DNA of 64,000 nucleotides from an uncultured Prevotella sp. (GCA_905233165.1 CAJODL010000003.1:1-64000), one strand, 5' to 3'. Positions 17,388 to 27,420 are shown, counted from the first letter of the stretch. Notes: a model not told the origin generated them from the sequence alone. Program-made: numbers and translations.

Positions 17388-17623
17388 AGTTCAACACACA
17401 AGCTCACATTGTTCTTAAGAACCTCCACGAAGCCACCAATTACATCGAGTTGTTGTTTGCCGTCCTTCGTGGTATATTCTACCCTACCCTTCTGCAACGC
17501 AGAGACGATAGGCGCGTGATTATTTAGAATCTCAAATTCCCCCAACATCCCTGGCACCTTTACCGACTCCACCTCACCTTGGAAGTGTATCTTTTCCGGA
17601 CTAACTATTTTTAATGTAAGCAT
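17372..17623 (-). CDS. atpC: F-ATPase epsilon subunit (short form)
   Basis: An 83-residue protein with only the N-terminal beta-sandwich (LTLKIVSPEKIHFQGEVESVKVPGMLGEFEILNNHAPIVSAL). The C-terminal two-helix regulatory domain of longer epsilon subunits, about 50 residues, is absent, as is normal in Bacteroidetes. Epsilon inhibition through an extended C-terminus is therefore not possible here. It follows atpD by 20 bp. Confidence 0.95.
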   Translation of the reverse strand: MLTLKIVSPEKIHFQGEVESVKVPGMLGEFEILNNHAPIVSALQKGRVEYTTKDGKQQLDVIGGFVEVLKNNVSLCVELWQDT

Positions 17624-17643
17624 ACTGCTTTTCTCTTATTTTA

Positions 17644-19155
<1,512 letters not shown>

Positions 19156-19205
19156 TTATCTTATTTTTAGGTTAACTTTTACTTGATCTTTACAGGTTTC
19201 GGCTA

Positions 19206-19213
19206 CAAAATTA
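19206..19213 (-). promoter_or_regulatory. -7 box of the F-ATPase operon
   Basis: The minus strand has TAATTTTG followed by TAGCC, in the 104-bp gap between the MBL-fold gene and atpD. It fits the TAnnTTTG consensus. Confidence 0.6.
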
Positions 19214-19256
19214 TATATTTTCCTCAACACAAACAAATTTCAACACAAAAAAAATG

Positions 19257-20123
19257 TTAAAGAAACTCAATTTCTTGTCCGTCATAGGCAAAATGGAAAC
19301 CTTTTGGCAACTTAGAGTTTGCAATATCTTGGGTTCCAATATCATGGGTTAAGTGTATAAAATAAGTCTGTTCCGCTCCTATTGTTTGAGCAAATCGTAT
19401 TGCATCATTAACCAATTGATGGCTATGATGCTCTTTCTCAAATCTCAAAGCATTTATCACCAGAACCTTCACCCCCTCAAGAAGTTGCATCGTTTCCCCT
19501 GGAGCACTCTTCATATCTGTTATATATGCAAAATTGCCAAAACGATATCCTAAGATAGACAATTTGCCATGCATTACAGCAACAGGCATCACCTTCAGTT
19601 TTTCATCAATAGCAGGAATCACCTCTGTATGTCCCTCGCGATGCATAACCCCTTCCAGCGTTGCACCACTGCCAGGAAGCTGGGCAACATACTCCTTTGG
19701 ACGCGATATCATGAATGGATTGCCTGCAACCACTTCATGCAACCTTAATAAAGGAACACCTGGGTATAAATGTTCTTTGAAGCAGTATGGCATTGTTGTA
19801 TGCAAAGTATCTATAACATCTCGCTGAGCATAAATATCCACATCCCCAAACCAAGCGAATGGTCGCAGGTCATCAATACCTCCCACATGATCATAGTGCA
19901 CATGAGTCAGCAACACAGCATCAAGTTTTCCGAAGCGATTCATTATTTGCTGTCTGAAATCAGGACCACAATCAATTAATATGCGCAGTCCCTTGTCCGT
20001 TTCTAACAATGCAGAACTCCTGAGTCGTTTATCACGAGGGTCATTGCTGCGGCACACTTCACAGTCGCATCCAATTGCGGGTACGCCTATAGATGTTCCC
20101 GTTCCTAAGAAAGTAAGTTTCAT
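19257..20123 (-). CDS. MBL-fold metallo-hydrolase (PhnP/lipoyltransferase-associated type)
   Basis: A 288-residue metallo-beta-lactamase-fold hydrolase. It starts MKLTFLGTGTSIGVPAIGCDCEVCRS, where the Cys pairs resemble the extra zinc site of PhnP-type enzymes, and has the metal motif THVHYDHVGGID. PhnP cleaves cyclic ribose phosphate, but Bacteroidetes homologues sit outside phn operons, so the substrate here is open. It overlaps the antiporter gene upstream by 4 bp. Confidence 0.85.
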   Translation of the reverse strand: MKLTFLGTGTSIGVPAIGCDCEVCRSNDPRDKRLRSSALLETDKGLRILIDCGPDFRQQIMNRFGKLDAVLLTHVHYDHVGGIDDLRPFAWFGDVDIYAQRDVIDTLHTTMPYCFKEHLYPGVPLLRLHEVVAGNPFMISRPKEYVAQLPGSGATLEGVMHREGHTEVIPAIDEKLKVMPVAVMHGKLSILGYRFGNFAYITDMKSAPGETMQLLEGVKVLVINALRFEKEHHSHQLVNDAIRFAQTIGAEQTYFIHLTHDIGTQDIANSKLPKGFHFAYDGQEIEFL

Positions 20124-21490
20124 ACCAATTCAAGACACAACACTATGAAGCCTACTCCTCCACCAACAAGTGTCAACGGAGTAACATGTTTAAAATACCA
20201 TGACAAGCTGACACCCTCACGTTGCATATATACGACACCGCTAATGCTTCCAAAGGCAAGTATACTGCCACCTACAGAAGTCGCAAACGAAAGAACTTTC
20301 CAATAAGCACCATCAACATCATAATAAGGTATTGTCGTGGACACATCGTGTAATGAAACCATCGTAATACATGAGGCGAAACTATCTAATACAATGGAAA
20401 TAGCACCAGACATAATGCCGACAATCCATATATTTCCCATCAAACTATCTATACATTCCGAAACCCACGCTATAGCTCCTGTTTCGATTACGACACCGAC
20501 AGCGAGCAATACACCTACTATATATAATATCTGCTGTATGGTATTATACATCATCCTTTGTGGCGTATCATCCGCGCGAAAACGCCTAGTTACAGAGAAC
20601 AACTTATGGTTAAAAATCTCATTCACAACCCAGAGGAGGCTCAACACGCAAAAAGCCCCGAGGAATGGTGGCAACTTGGTAATTGCGGCAAAAGATGGAA
20701 TAAACCACAATCCTCCGATAGCAACGACAAACATTATTCCCCTTTGCCAGAAACGCATATTTGTATCATCACCCCTATATGGCATTCTCGGATGTTCCAC
20801 TTCCACAGTTTTTGGCAGTCGCAAGCTCACCATTATTGTTGGTATTATCCATGCCAGCAGACAAGGTAATGCCATCGTCTTTGTATATCCTGTCGCCGTT
20901 ATCAATCCTTGATTCCAAAGTACCAATCCTGTTGGGTCCCCAATCACAGTCATTGCTCCTCCGAAAATTACAGCAACCAACACCATTGCGCCATACAACA
21001 TACGATCTCTGGTACGAGGTAATACAATGTTTGTAACTGTCAACATCAGTACTATTGTGGAAATATTATCAAGGTTTGCAGAAATGATAAACGATATAGC
21101 CGTAAGTTTCCAAAGCAACAACTTACTATTATGCGTACGAATCCATAATGTCAGAAAGTCAAAACATCCGTTTATATGCAGGATGCTGACAATGCCCATT
21201 GTTGCCATCAGGAACAATACTATTTCTGCTGCCCGGCCAACATATGGTACAAATACATTTTGTGCTATATAATGTTTTACCGCGATACTGTTCGGCTGTA
21301 TTCCATTGAGAAATTCTGCATAGTCATGAGCATGCAGATTACCTACGAAGTCAGCACCAAAAGAGATGTAAAGCACCCATCCTAAAGTACATGCGAACAC
21401 AGCCACAGCCGATTTGTTCACATTTGTCCATTGCTCTGTAGCAATGAAGAACAAACTAATAATAAGTATAGAGGCTATAACAATTGACAT
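20120..21490 (-). CDS. NhaD-like sodium:proton antiporter
   Basis: A membrane transporter of the IT superfamily with about 11-12 hydrophobic helices, 456 residues from the chosen start MSIVIASILIISLFFIATE. The open frame continues upstream to 21625 but would read through the tRNA-Gly gene, so that extension is rejected. Conserved ISANLDNISTIVLMLTVTNI and GGAMTVIGDPTGLVLWNQG are typical of the NhaD/ArsB-like fold. It probably exchanges Na+ for H+ in pH or sodium homeostasis. It starts 33 bp after tRNA-Gly and has no obvious promoter of its own, so it may be transcribed with the two tRNAs. Confidence 0.85.
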   Translation of the reverse strand: MSIVIASILIISLFFIATEQWTNVNKSAVAVFACTLGWVLYISFGADFVGNLHAHDYAEFLNGIQPNSIAVKHYIAQNVFVPYVGRAAEIVLFLMATMGIVSILHINGCFDFLTLWIRTHNSKLLLWKLTAISFIISANLDNISTIVLMLTVTNIVLPRTRDRMLYGAMVLVAVIFGGAMTVIGDPTGLVLWNQGLITATGYTKTMALPCLLAWIIPTIMVSLRLPKTVEVEHPRMPYRGDDTNMRFWQRGIMFVVAIGGLWFIPSFAAITKLPPFLGAFCVLSLLWVVNEIFNHKLFSVTRRFRADDTPQRMMYNTIQQILYIVGVLLAVGVVIETGAIAWVSECIDSLMGNIWIVGIMSGAISIVLDSFASCITMVSLHDVSTTIPYYDVDGAYWKVLSFATSVGGSILAFGSISGVVYMQREGVSLSWYFKHVTPLTLVGGGVGFIVLCLELV

Positions 21491-21522
21491 ACCTTTACTT
21501 AATAAGTCTGGTGATTGTGTGA

Positions 21523-21594
21523 GCGGTAAGCGGGGCTCGAACCCGTGACCTGCGGCTTGGGAAGCCGCTGCTCTACCAACTGAGCTATTACCGC
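21523..21594 (-). tRNA. tRNA-Gly (anticodon CCC)
   Basis: A 72-nt cloverleaf on the minus strand, GCGGTAATAGCTC ... TTACCGC. The anticodon stem GCGGC/GCCGC encloses the loop TTCCCAA, giving CCC. T-arm GGTTCGAGCCC. CCA is not encoded. Confidence 0.95.
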
Positions 21595-21636
21595 ATTCTA
21601 AAAAAGGTTGAACACTATCGCTCAACCCCCTTTAGA

Positions 21637-21708
<72 letters not shown>

Positions 21709-21742
21709 ACTCTTTGCCAATCCATTTTTTGAATTGCGAGTG

Positions 21743-21750
21743 CAAAGATA
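21743..21750 (-). promoter_or_regulatory. -7 box upstream of tRNA-Thr/tRNA-Gly/antiporter
   Basis: TATCTTTG followed by CA on the minus strand, 35 bp upstream of tRNA-Thr; it fits the TAnnTTTG consensus. Confidence 0.65.
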
Positions 21751-21877
21751 ACATAATTTCCTGATATAAACAAAAGAAAAAACGGAAAAATTTATTTTAA
21801 TCAACCATAATTCTTAAAAAACCTTAAAATTAGGTATCACCAAACACACTTCTCATCATTATGTTAAAGTTTTTTTA

Positions 21878-21885
21878 TACCTTTG
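21878..21885 (+). promoter_or_regulatory. -7 box of the rpmB operon
   Basis: TACCTTTG followed by CA, 54 bp upstream of rpmB and preceded by a T-run, a strong Bacteroidetes housekeeping promoter. Confidence 0.75.
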
Positions 21886-21939
21886 CACTCTGTTTGGAAT
21901 AAGTAGCACTAAAAACGAACTAAAAAATAGAATACAGAA

Positions 21940-22203
21940 ATGTCAAAAATTTGTCAAATTACAGGTAAGAAGGCAATGATCGGCAACAACGTATCCCACT
22001 CAAAGCATCGCACAAAGCGCAGCTTTGATGTAAACCTCTTTAGCAAGAAGTTCTACTATGTAGAGGAGGGTTGTTGGATTAGCCTTAAGATTTCTGCTGC
22101 AGGTCTTCGTCTCATTAACAAGATCGGTCTTGATGCAGCATTGAAGCAGGCTGTTAAGAATGGCCATGTAGATTGGAAAGATATTAAAGTTATTGGTGAG
22201 TAG
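21940..22203 (+). CDS. rpmB: 50S ribosomal protein L28
   Basis: An 87-residue large-subunit protein: [29 protein letters not shown], then [33 protein letters not shown]. It is the first gene of a three-gene ribosomal operon (L28, L33, bL38). Confidence 0.97.
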   Translation: MSKICQITGKKAMIGNNVSHSKHRTKRSFDVNLFSKKFYYVEEGCWISLKISAAGLRLINKIGLDAALKQAVKNGHVDWKDIKVIGE

Positions 22204-22251
22204 CCTAAGGCAAGTGCTCAAAGTTTCTAATACAAGAAAATTTATAGAATT

Positions 22252-22440
22252 ATGGCAAAGAAAGCAAAAGGCAATCGCGTTCAGGTAATCCTCGAATGCA
22301 CAGAGATTAAGAATAGCGGCATGCCAGGCACAAGCCGTTATATCACTACAAAGAATCGTAAGAACACTCCAGAGCGTTTGGAGTTAATGAAGTATAACCC
22401 AATCCTTAAGAAGATGACTCTTCATAAGGAAATAAAGTAA
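22252..22440 (+). CDS. rpmG: 50S ribosomal protein L33
   Basis: A 62-residue protein, [19 protein letters not shown], with [28 protein letters not shown]. The zinc Cys pairs of the C+ form of L33 are absent, with only one Cys present, so this is the zinc-independent form. Confidence 0.97.
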   Translation: MAKKAKGNRVQVILECTEIKNSGMPGTSRYITTKNRKNTPERLELMKYNPILKKMTLHKEIK

Positions 22441-22454
22441 ACACATTTTAGACT

Positions 22455-22610
22455 ATGGCAAAGAAAGCGGTCGCTACCCTTCACGAAGGTTCTACTGATG
22501 GGCGTGCATACAGCAAAGTTATCAAGATGGTAAAAAGTCCTAAGACTGGTGCTTACATTTTCGACGAACAGATGGTTCGCAATGAAGACGTTCAGGCTTT
22601 TTTCAAGTAA
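22455..22610 (+). CDS. Bacteroidetes ribosomal protein bL38 (DUF4295)
   Basis: A 51-residue basic protein beginning MAKKAVATLHEGSTDGRAYS and ending NEDVQAFFK, found 14 bp after rpmG. This is DUF4295. I recall that it was identified as an extra large-subunit protein, bL38, in a Flavobacterium ribosome structure. Its place in the L28-L33 operon supports a ribosomal role. It is too short for most gene-finders. Confidence 0.85.
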   Translation: MAKKAVATLHEGSTDGRAYSKVIKMVKSPKTGAYIFDEQMVRNEDVQAFFK

Positions 22611-22640
22611 GAAGACCATAATATAATTATATTATATAAA

Positions 22641-22690
22641 AGGTTGCATTCGTCTTAACAGCAATGTTATTACGCATGCGACTTTTTTTA
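22641..22690 (+). terminator. Terminator of the rpmB operon
   Basis: GGTTGCATTCGT pairs with ACGCATGCGAC (about 11 bp with one mismatch and a G-U) and is followed by TTTTTTTATTTT. Confidence 0.8.
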
Positions 22691-22722
22691 TTTTCCCACT
22701 ATACATCTATAAAACTCACAAC

Positions 22723-23448
22723 ATGGATAAATTCAAGGTAGTCATCGTTGAAGATGTACCGTTGGAACTCAAAGGGACCGAGGGACTACTGAAGTCACAG
22801 GTACCAGAAGCCGAGATTATAGGTACAGCATCCACAGAGGGTGAATATCTCAAGTTAATGCGTACAGTAACGCCAGACCTTGTTCTTATGGATTTGGGAC
22901 TTCAAGGTTCTACTACAATCGGTGTAGAGCTATGCCGCAACACAAAGGCCGATCATAAAGATATTAAGATTCTGGTCTTTACAGGCGAGTTGCTCAACGA
23001 GAAGTTATGGATAGATGTTCTTGATGCAGGTGCTGACGGCATAATCCTTAAGACTGGCGAGATGCTCACCCGTACTGACATCATGAATGTTATGTCTGGC
23101 AAAAAATTCGTCTTCAACGAGCCTCTTATGGAACAAATTGTCGAAACCTTCCGTAACAGCATCAATGGTAGCATCATGAAGATGGAAGCCACCATTTCAT
23201 ACGACATTGACGAATACGACGAGCGTTTCCTTAGACATCTGGCACTCGGATATACCAAAGAGCAGATAACCACCCTCAAGGGAATGCCTTTTGGTGTGAA
23301 GAGCCTCGAAAAGCGTCAGGCAGAACTTGTACAGAAACTTTTCCCTGACGGACATGGTGACTACGGAGTAAATGCTGTACGACTCGTAACACGAGCCTTC
23401 CAACTCCACATCTTAGACATCGATAATCTTGAACCCGATGAAGAATAG
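22723..23448 (+). CDS. Response regulator with receiver domain
   Basis: A 241-residue regulator. The receiver domain (1 to about 125) has the acidic pocket Glu10/Asp11 and phospho-acceptor Asp57 in PDLVLMDLGLQG, with the conserved Lys in DGIILKTGE. The C-terminal region DERFLRHLALGYTKEQITTLKGM is LuxR-like in spacing but diverged, with a following SLEKRQAELVQKLF helix. No sensor kinase gene is adjacent, so it is an orphan. The end overlaps mltG by 11 bp. Confidence 0.82.
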   Translation: MDKFKVVIVEDVPLELKGTEGLLKSQVPEAEIIGTASTEGEYLKLMRTVTPDLVLMDLGLQGSTTIGVELCRNTKADHKDIKILVFTGELLNEKLWIDVLDAGADGIILKTGEMLTRTDIMNVMSGKKFVFNEPLMEQIVETFRNSINGSIMKMEATISYDIDEYDERFLRHLALGYTKEQITTLKGMPFGVKSLEKRQAELVQKLFPDGHGDYGVNAVRLVTRAFQLHILDIDNLEPDEE

Positions 23449-24457
23449 ATATTCCCACAAGGCGATATACGTTTTCCTCATTATCATTATTGGTGTGATA
23501 GCCTTCTTTCTTTTTGCCCCTTTGAACGAGGAAAAAGAAAATGTATATCTCTATATCGACGACAATGACACGCCCGATTCCCTCTTCAACAAGATGGATG
23601 AACATTGTCACAACTATGGCGCTACAGCTGTTATGACACTCTCACGTCATTTCAACAACAACAGCGTTCGCACAGGCCGATATACCATCACCCCATCAAC
23701 GAATGCCTTTACGCTGTTTCGCAACCTGAGAAACGGCAAACAGGAACCACTCAACCTCGTCATTTCCGAGGTTCGCACCCGTGAAAAGCTGGCTGATATC
23801 ATAGCGCCCAACCTCATGATGAGCAAGGAGGAACTGATGCGTTACCTCAACAACAACGATTCTCTCGCTTTTCTTGGAGCAGGCATCGACACCTGTACTG
23901 TAATAGCCCTCTTCATGCCATACACCTACGAAGTATATTGGAACATCTCTCCACGCAAATTGCTGAAGAAGATGCAGGAAAACCATAAAGCCTTTTGGAA
24001 TGACGAGCGCAAGGCTAAGGCAAAGGCTTTGGGACTTACTCCTTTTGAGGTTCAGACTCTTGCCAGCATTGTTGATGAAGAGACCAACTACCTTCCTGAG
24101 AAGCCTACTGTTGCAGGAATGTATTACAATCGTTTGAAGACAGATATGCCCCTACAGGCCGACCCAACCGTGAAGTTTGCTATGCAAAACTTCTCCCTCA
24201 AACGCATCTACAATAATATGCTCCTCTACCCTTCCCCATACAATACATATTACACCACAGGCCTTCCTCCCGGCCCTATTCGTATAGCATCTGTTGCAGC
24301 TATTGATGCGGTGCTGAATCTACATCATCACAACTTCTTTTATATGTGTGCCAAAGACGACCTTTCCGGCTCGCATGTTTTTGCTGTAACATACTCTGAA
24401 CATCTCCAAAATGCTGCAAAATATGCCGCTGCTCTCAACGCACGCGGCATAAAGTAG
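23438..24457 (+). CDS. mltG: Endolytic peptidoglycan transglycosylase MltG
   Basis: Membrane-bound lytic transglycosylase that cuts nascent glycan strands and sets their length. It has 339 residues from the ATG at 23438; a TTG nine bases earlier is possible but less likely. One N-terminal membrane helix is followed by a LysM-like region and the YceG domain, with the catalytic Glu in LASIVDEETNYLPEKPTVAGMYYNRL and a typical end region (TGLPPGPI...AIDAVLN). Confidence 0.93.
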   Translation: MKNRYSHKAIYVFLIIIIGVIAFFLFAPLNEEKENVYLYIDDNDTPDSLFNKMDEHCHNYGATAVMTLSRHFNNNSVRTGRYTITPSTNAFTLFRNLRNGKQEPLNLVISEVRTREKLADIIAPNLMMSKEELMRYLNNNDSLAFLGAGIDTCTVIALFMPYTYEVYWNISPRKLLKKMQENHKAFWNDERKAKAKALGLTPFEVQTLASIVDEETNYLPEKPTVAGMYYNRLKTDMPLQADPTVKFAMQNFSLKRIYNNMLLYPSPYNTYYTTGLPPGPIRIASVAAIDAVLNLHHHNFFYMCAKDDLSGSHVFAVTYSEHLQNAAKYAAALNARGIK

Positions 24458-24473
24458 TTAAAAAAATATAAAT

Positions 24474-24514
24474 TATGTATGTGCGCATATATATATGCAC
24501 GCGCGCATGCATAT
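24474..24514 (+). other. 41-bp perfectly alternating pyrimidine-purine tract
   Basis: Every base from 24474 to 24514 alternates pyrimidine/purine, mixing TG/CA, CG and TA steps, and includes the palindromes tgcgca and gcgcgc. It ends 8 bp before the -7 box of rpsA. Such tracts can adopt left-handed Z-DNA or cruciforms under negative supercoiling. Confidence 0.85.
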
Positions 24515-24521
24515 TTTTTTG

Positions 24522-24529
24522 TACCTTTG
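24522..24529 (+). promoter_or_regulatory. -7 box of rpsA
   Basis: TACCTTTG followed by CA after a run of T, 49 bp upstream of the rpsA ATG. Confidence 0.75.
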
Positions 24530-24577
24530 CATCCGCTTTTCCCAATTCAGGGGGAGCATAAATATTTAATTAACATT

Positions 24578-26359
24578 ATGTCTAACTTTAAAAATGTACA
24601 GCCACTCGACGACTTCAATTGGGAAGAGTTCGAGAATGGTAGTATCTCAAACGCAAGCAAGGAGGCTCAGGAAGAGTCTTACGCTGCAACACTTAACAAG
24701 GTGTCTGAAGGTCAGGTAGCAGAAGGCACCGTAATCTCTATCGACAAGAAAGAGGTTATCGTAAATATCGGTTACAAGAGCGACGGTATTATCCCAGCTA
24801 CTGAGTTCCGTTACAATCCTGACCTGAAAGTAGGTGACAAGGTAGAAGTTTACGTTGACACCCAAGAAGACAAGAAGGGACAACTCGTTCTTTCTCACAA
24901 GAAGGCTCGCATGTCAAAGAGTTGGGACCGTGTTAACGAGGCCCTCAACAATGAGGAAATCGTTCAGGGTTACATCAAGTGCCGCACTAAGGGTGGTATG
25001 ATTGTTGACGTATTTGGCATTGAGGCATTCTTACCAGGCTCACAGATTGATGTACATCCAATTCGCGACTACGATGTTTTCGTAGGCAAGACGATGGAGT
25101 TCAAGATTGTGAAAATCAATCAGGAGTTCCGCAACGTTGTTGTATCTCACAAGGCACTTATCGAGGCAGAGCTCGAAGCTCAGAAGGCAGAGATTATGTC
25201 AAGACTCGAGAAGGGTCAGGTTTATGAGGGAACCGTTAAGAACATCACATCTTACGGTGTATTCATCGACCTCGGCGGTGTTGACGGACTCGTTCATATT
25301 ACAGACCTCTCTTGGGGCCGCGTAAGCGATCCACACGAGGTAGTAGAACTCGACCAGAAGATTAAGGTCGTTATTCTCGACTTCGACGACGAGAAGAAGC
25401 GCATTGCTCTCGGTCTGAAGCAGCTCACTCCACACCCATGGGATGCACTTGATCCAAACCTCAAGGTTGGTGACCGCATCAAGGGTAAGGTAGTTGTTAT
25501 CGCTGACTACGGAGCATTCGTAGAGGTAGCACCAGGCGTTGAAGGTCTCATTCACGTTTCTGAGATGTCATGGAGCCAGCACCTGCGTTCAGCACAGGAC
25601 TTCCTGCACGTTGGTGACGAGGTAGAGGCAGAAATCCTCACTCTCGACCGCGACGAGCGCAAGATGTCTCTCGGCATCCGTCAGCTCAAGGAAGACCCAT
25701 GGGCAACAATCGAAGAGAAGTATCCTGTAGGTTCTAAGCACACAGCAAAGGTACGCAACTTCACTAACTTCGGTATCTTCGTAGAGCTCGAGGAAGGTGT
25801 TGACGGCCTCATCCACATCTCAGACCTCTCATGGACAAAGAAGGTTAAGCACCCATCAGAGTTCACAAAGGTTGGTGAGACAATCGAGGTTGTAGTGCTC
25901 GAAATCGACAAGGAGAATCGTCGTCTCTCTCTTGGTCACAAGCAGCTTGAGGACAATCCTTGGGATACATACGAGACAATCTACACCCCAGGTTCTGTAC
26001 ACAAAGGTGTTGTTTCTGAGGTTATGGAGAAGGGCGCCGTTATCACCCTCAACGAAGGTGGTGAAGGCTTTGCAACTCCAAAGCACCTTGTTAAGGAGGA
26101 CGGCACACAGGCACAGAAGGGTGAAGAGCTCGACTTCCAGGTAATAGAGTTCGTTAAGGATTCTAAGCGTATTATCCTCTCTCACTCTCGTACATTCGAG
26201 CCAGAGAAGGAACTGGAAGAGAAGAAGGCTCGCGCAGCAAAGCGCCCAGCAGCTAAGAAGGACGATGCTTCTATCAACAATGTAGCAGCATCACAGTCAC
26301 TTGGCGACTTCGACGCACTTGCAAACCTGAAGGCTCAGATGGAGAAAGGCGAAGAGTAA
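24578..26359 (+). CDS. rpsA: 30S ribosomal protein S1
   Basis: RNA-binding protein that helps mRNA loading on the ribosome. It has 593 residues from MSNFKNVQPLDDFNWEEFENG; the frame is open upstream to 24479, but that part covers the promoter. There are six S1 (OB-fold) repeats, with clear copies such as GTVKNITSYGVFIDLGGVDGLVHITDLSW and AKVRNFTNFGIFVELEEGVDGLIHISDLSW. The acidic N-terminal tail and Lys/Ala-rich C-terminal tail are as in other Bacteroidetes. Codon use is strongly biased (CTC, AAG, GTT), consistent with high expression. Confidence 0.96.
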   Translation: MSNFKNVQPLDDFNWEEFENGSISNASKEAQEESYAATLNKVSEGQVAEGTVISIDKKEVIVNIGYKSDGIIPATEFRYNPDLKVGDKVEVYVDTQEDKKGQLVLSHKKARMSKSWDRVNEALNNEEIVQGYIKCRTKGGMIVDVFGIEAFLPGSQIDVHPIRDYDVFVGKTMEFKIVKINQEFRNVVVSHKALIEAELEAQKAEIMSRLEKGQVYEGTVKNITSYGVFIDLGGVDGLVHITDLSWGRVSDPHEVVELDQKIKVVILDFDDEKKRIALGLKQLTPHPWDALDPNLKVGDRIKGKVVVIADYGAFVEVAPGVEGLIHVSEMSWSQHLRSAQDFLHVGDEVEAEILTLDRDERKMSLGIRQLKEDPWATIEEKYPVGSKHTAKVRNFTNFGIFVELEEGVDGLIHISDLSWTKKVKHPSEFTKVGETIEVVVLEIDKENRRLSLGHKQLEDNPWDTYETIYTPGSVHKGVVSEVMEKGAVITLNEGGEGFATPKHLVKEDGTQAQKGEELDFQVIEFVKDSKRIILSHSRTFEPEKELEEKKARAAKRPAAKKDDASINNVAASQSLGDFDALANLKAQMEKGEE

Positions 26360-26378
26360 TCTTCCCTACTCCACGATA

Positions 26379-26418
26379 TAAAAAGAGAGGATGTCTTTTG
26401 TAGGCATCCTCTTTTTTT
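26379..26418 (+). terminator. Terminator of rpsA
   Basis: AAGAGAGGATG pairs with CATCCTCTTT around a short loop, followed by a T-run; it lies 20 bp after the rpsA stop. Confidence 0.85.
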
Positions 26419-26419
26419 G

Positions 26420-26524
26420 TTCTTAGTTCTTAGCTCTTAGCTCTTAGCTCTTAGTTCTTACCTCTTAGCTCTTAGCTCTTAGCTCTTAGTTCTTACCTCT
26501 TAGTTCTTAGTTCTTAGCTCTTAA
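26420..26524. repeat. Fifteen consecutive 7-bp units
   Basis: Exactly 15 heptamers without interruption, all variants of ttcttag: ttcttag, ctcttag, ttcttac, and a final ctcttaa. Changes are confined to position 1 (T or C) and the last base. The array fills the whole gap between the rpsA terminator and the stop codon of the minus-strand gene. Confidence 0.95.
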
Positions 26525-27022
26525 TTACCTAAACTGTTGCAGCAGGCTCATGTACGAATCACCATCAGCGTATGCGATGCCAAACTGCAAGGTCTTGGGC
26601 GTCTCGAAAAAAGCCGCCATCGTTGTCTCATCATAATAGCCCACAATCTTTCCGTTGTTTATGAACTGATACTGATAGTTTCTGTACATATCATCCATAT
26701 GCGACTTTACTTGCGCCGCATCCGACTCTGCCGTAAACTTATCCCTCAGCTCATACGTGCGGCTGGTCATCAGCAGCAGAACGAGTTTGTCGCCCCTGAA
26801 GCCAAACCTCACATTGGCCCATTCATAGTCATCCACCTCCATGTCGTGAGCCGTTATTCTGCTTGCTCCTGCGGTAAACTCCTTCCCCATTCCACGCAGC
26901 GTCTCCTCCACCTGCTGCCGTGTAGAAACGCCCAGCTCAAGGCCGAAGAAACTCCGCTGTATCTGCGCCTCCACCACCATATTAGCAAACAGCAACGCCA
27001 ATAAAAGAAATATTTTCTTCAT
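26525..27022 (-). CDS. Small exported protein of unknown function
   Basis: A 165-residue protein from the start MKKIFLLLALLFANMVVEAQ, which is a signal peptide (cleavage after EAQ or nearby). The frame is open to 27145, but that extension reads through the hairpin element. The mature part (RSFFGLELGVSTRQQVEETLRGMGKEF) has one Lys/Arg-rich beta pattern and a C-terminal FGIAYADGDSYMSLLQQFR. I do not recognise the family. The promoter is not clear. It lies alone between rpsA and repeat-rich DNA. Confidence 0.7.
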   Translation of the reverse strand: MKKIFLLLALLFANMVVEAQIQRSFFGLELGVSTRQQVEETLRGMGKEFTAGASRITAHDMEVDDYEWANVRFGFRGDKLVLLLMTSRTYELRDKFTAESDAAQVKSHMDDMYRNYQYQFINNGKIVGYYDETTMAAFFETPKTLQFGIAYADGDSYMSLLQQFR

Positions 27023-27065
27023 AGTTTTCAAGAAATCTGCTGCGAAGATACAAATAAAAAGCAAT

Positions 27066-27097
27066 TCAACCTTAACGTTAACGCTAACCTTAACTTT
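27066..27097. repeat. Hexamer repeat upstream of the exported protein
   Basis: Units cttaac, gttaac, gctaac and cttaac lie in tandem at 6 bp, just upstream of the minus-strand gene. Confidence 0.6.
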
Positions 27098-27113
27098 TTT
27101 TAATGCAAAACCA

Positions 27114-27145
27114 ATGGCGCAAGATGCAAAAACATCCTGCGCCAT
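27114..27145 (-). repeat. Palindromic hairpin element, copy 2 (inverted)
   Basis: Arms ATGGCGCAAGATG (27114-27126) and CATCCTGCGCCAT (27133-27145) with a 6-nt loop. The base that breaks perfect pairing shows that this copy is the reverse complement of copy 1 at 969-1008. It lies downstream (minus-strand sense) of the DUF3987 remnant, as copy 1 lies downstream of smalltalk. Confidence 0.8.
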
Positions 27146-27164
27146 CTATATTTCTTCATTTCTT

Positions 27165-27275
27165 TACGGCTCGTTGGCAATGAGATTACGGCTCGTCGGC
27201 AGTGAGATTACGGCTCGTCGGCAGTGAGATTACGGCTCGTCGGCAGTGAGATGTGCGGCTCGTCGGCAGTGAGAT
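27165..27275. repeat. Five tandem copies of a 22-bp unit
   Basis: Copies at 27165-27186, 27187-27208, 27209-27230, 27231-27252 and 27253-27275 (23 bp), with core ggctcgtcggcagtgagat. Copies 2-4 are identical; copy 1 differs at two bases. There are no spacers, so it is a direct tandem array, not CRISPR. Confidence 0.92.
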
Positions 27276-27420
27276 GTGCGCCAAGTACAGGAAAAAGCAT
27301 CGGAACAAGGGGTTCATGCATGTCTTTTGAGGCCTGTGAGAGTAGTAATTTTACGATTTCTGTGACTTTCGCAGGCTTTGGCATCGCCGGAGCGGTGCGG
27401 TCAAAAATATTGTAAGTCAT
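27208..27420 (-). pseudogene. Probable remnant of a DUF3987/VirE-type mobile gene
   Basis: The frame reads MTYNIFDRTAPAMPKPAKV, then EIVKLLLSQASKDMHEPLVPMLFPVLGAHL. This resembles the segment just before the P-loop of the large DUF3987 (primase/helicase-like) proteins of Bacteroidales mobile elements, where a PK-P...LLxS...FPxLGxH pattern is typical. It then runs into the 22-bp tandem repeat and loses homology, with no P-loop following. Call rests on remembered pattern only; it could be chance. Confidence 0.45.

Noticed and set aside
21491..21625. N-terminal extension of the NhaD-like gene
   Set aside because: It would translate through tRNA-Gly; the ATG at 21490 gives a normal first membrane helix.
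27165..27275. CRISPR array
   Set aside because: The repeats are directly adjacent, with no spacers and no cas genes.
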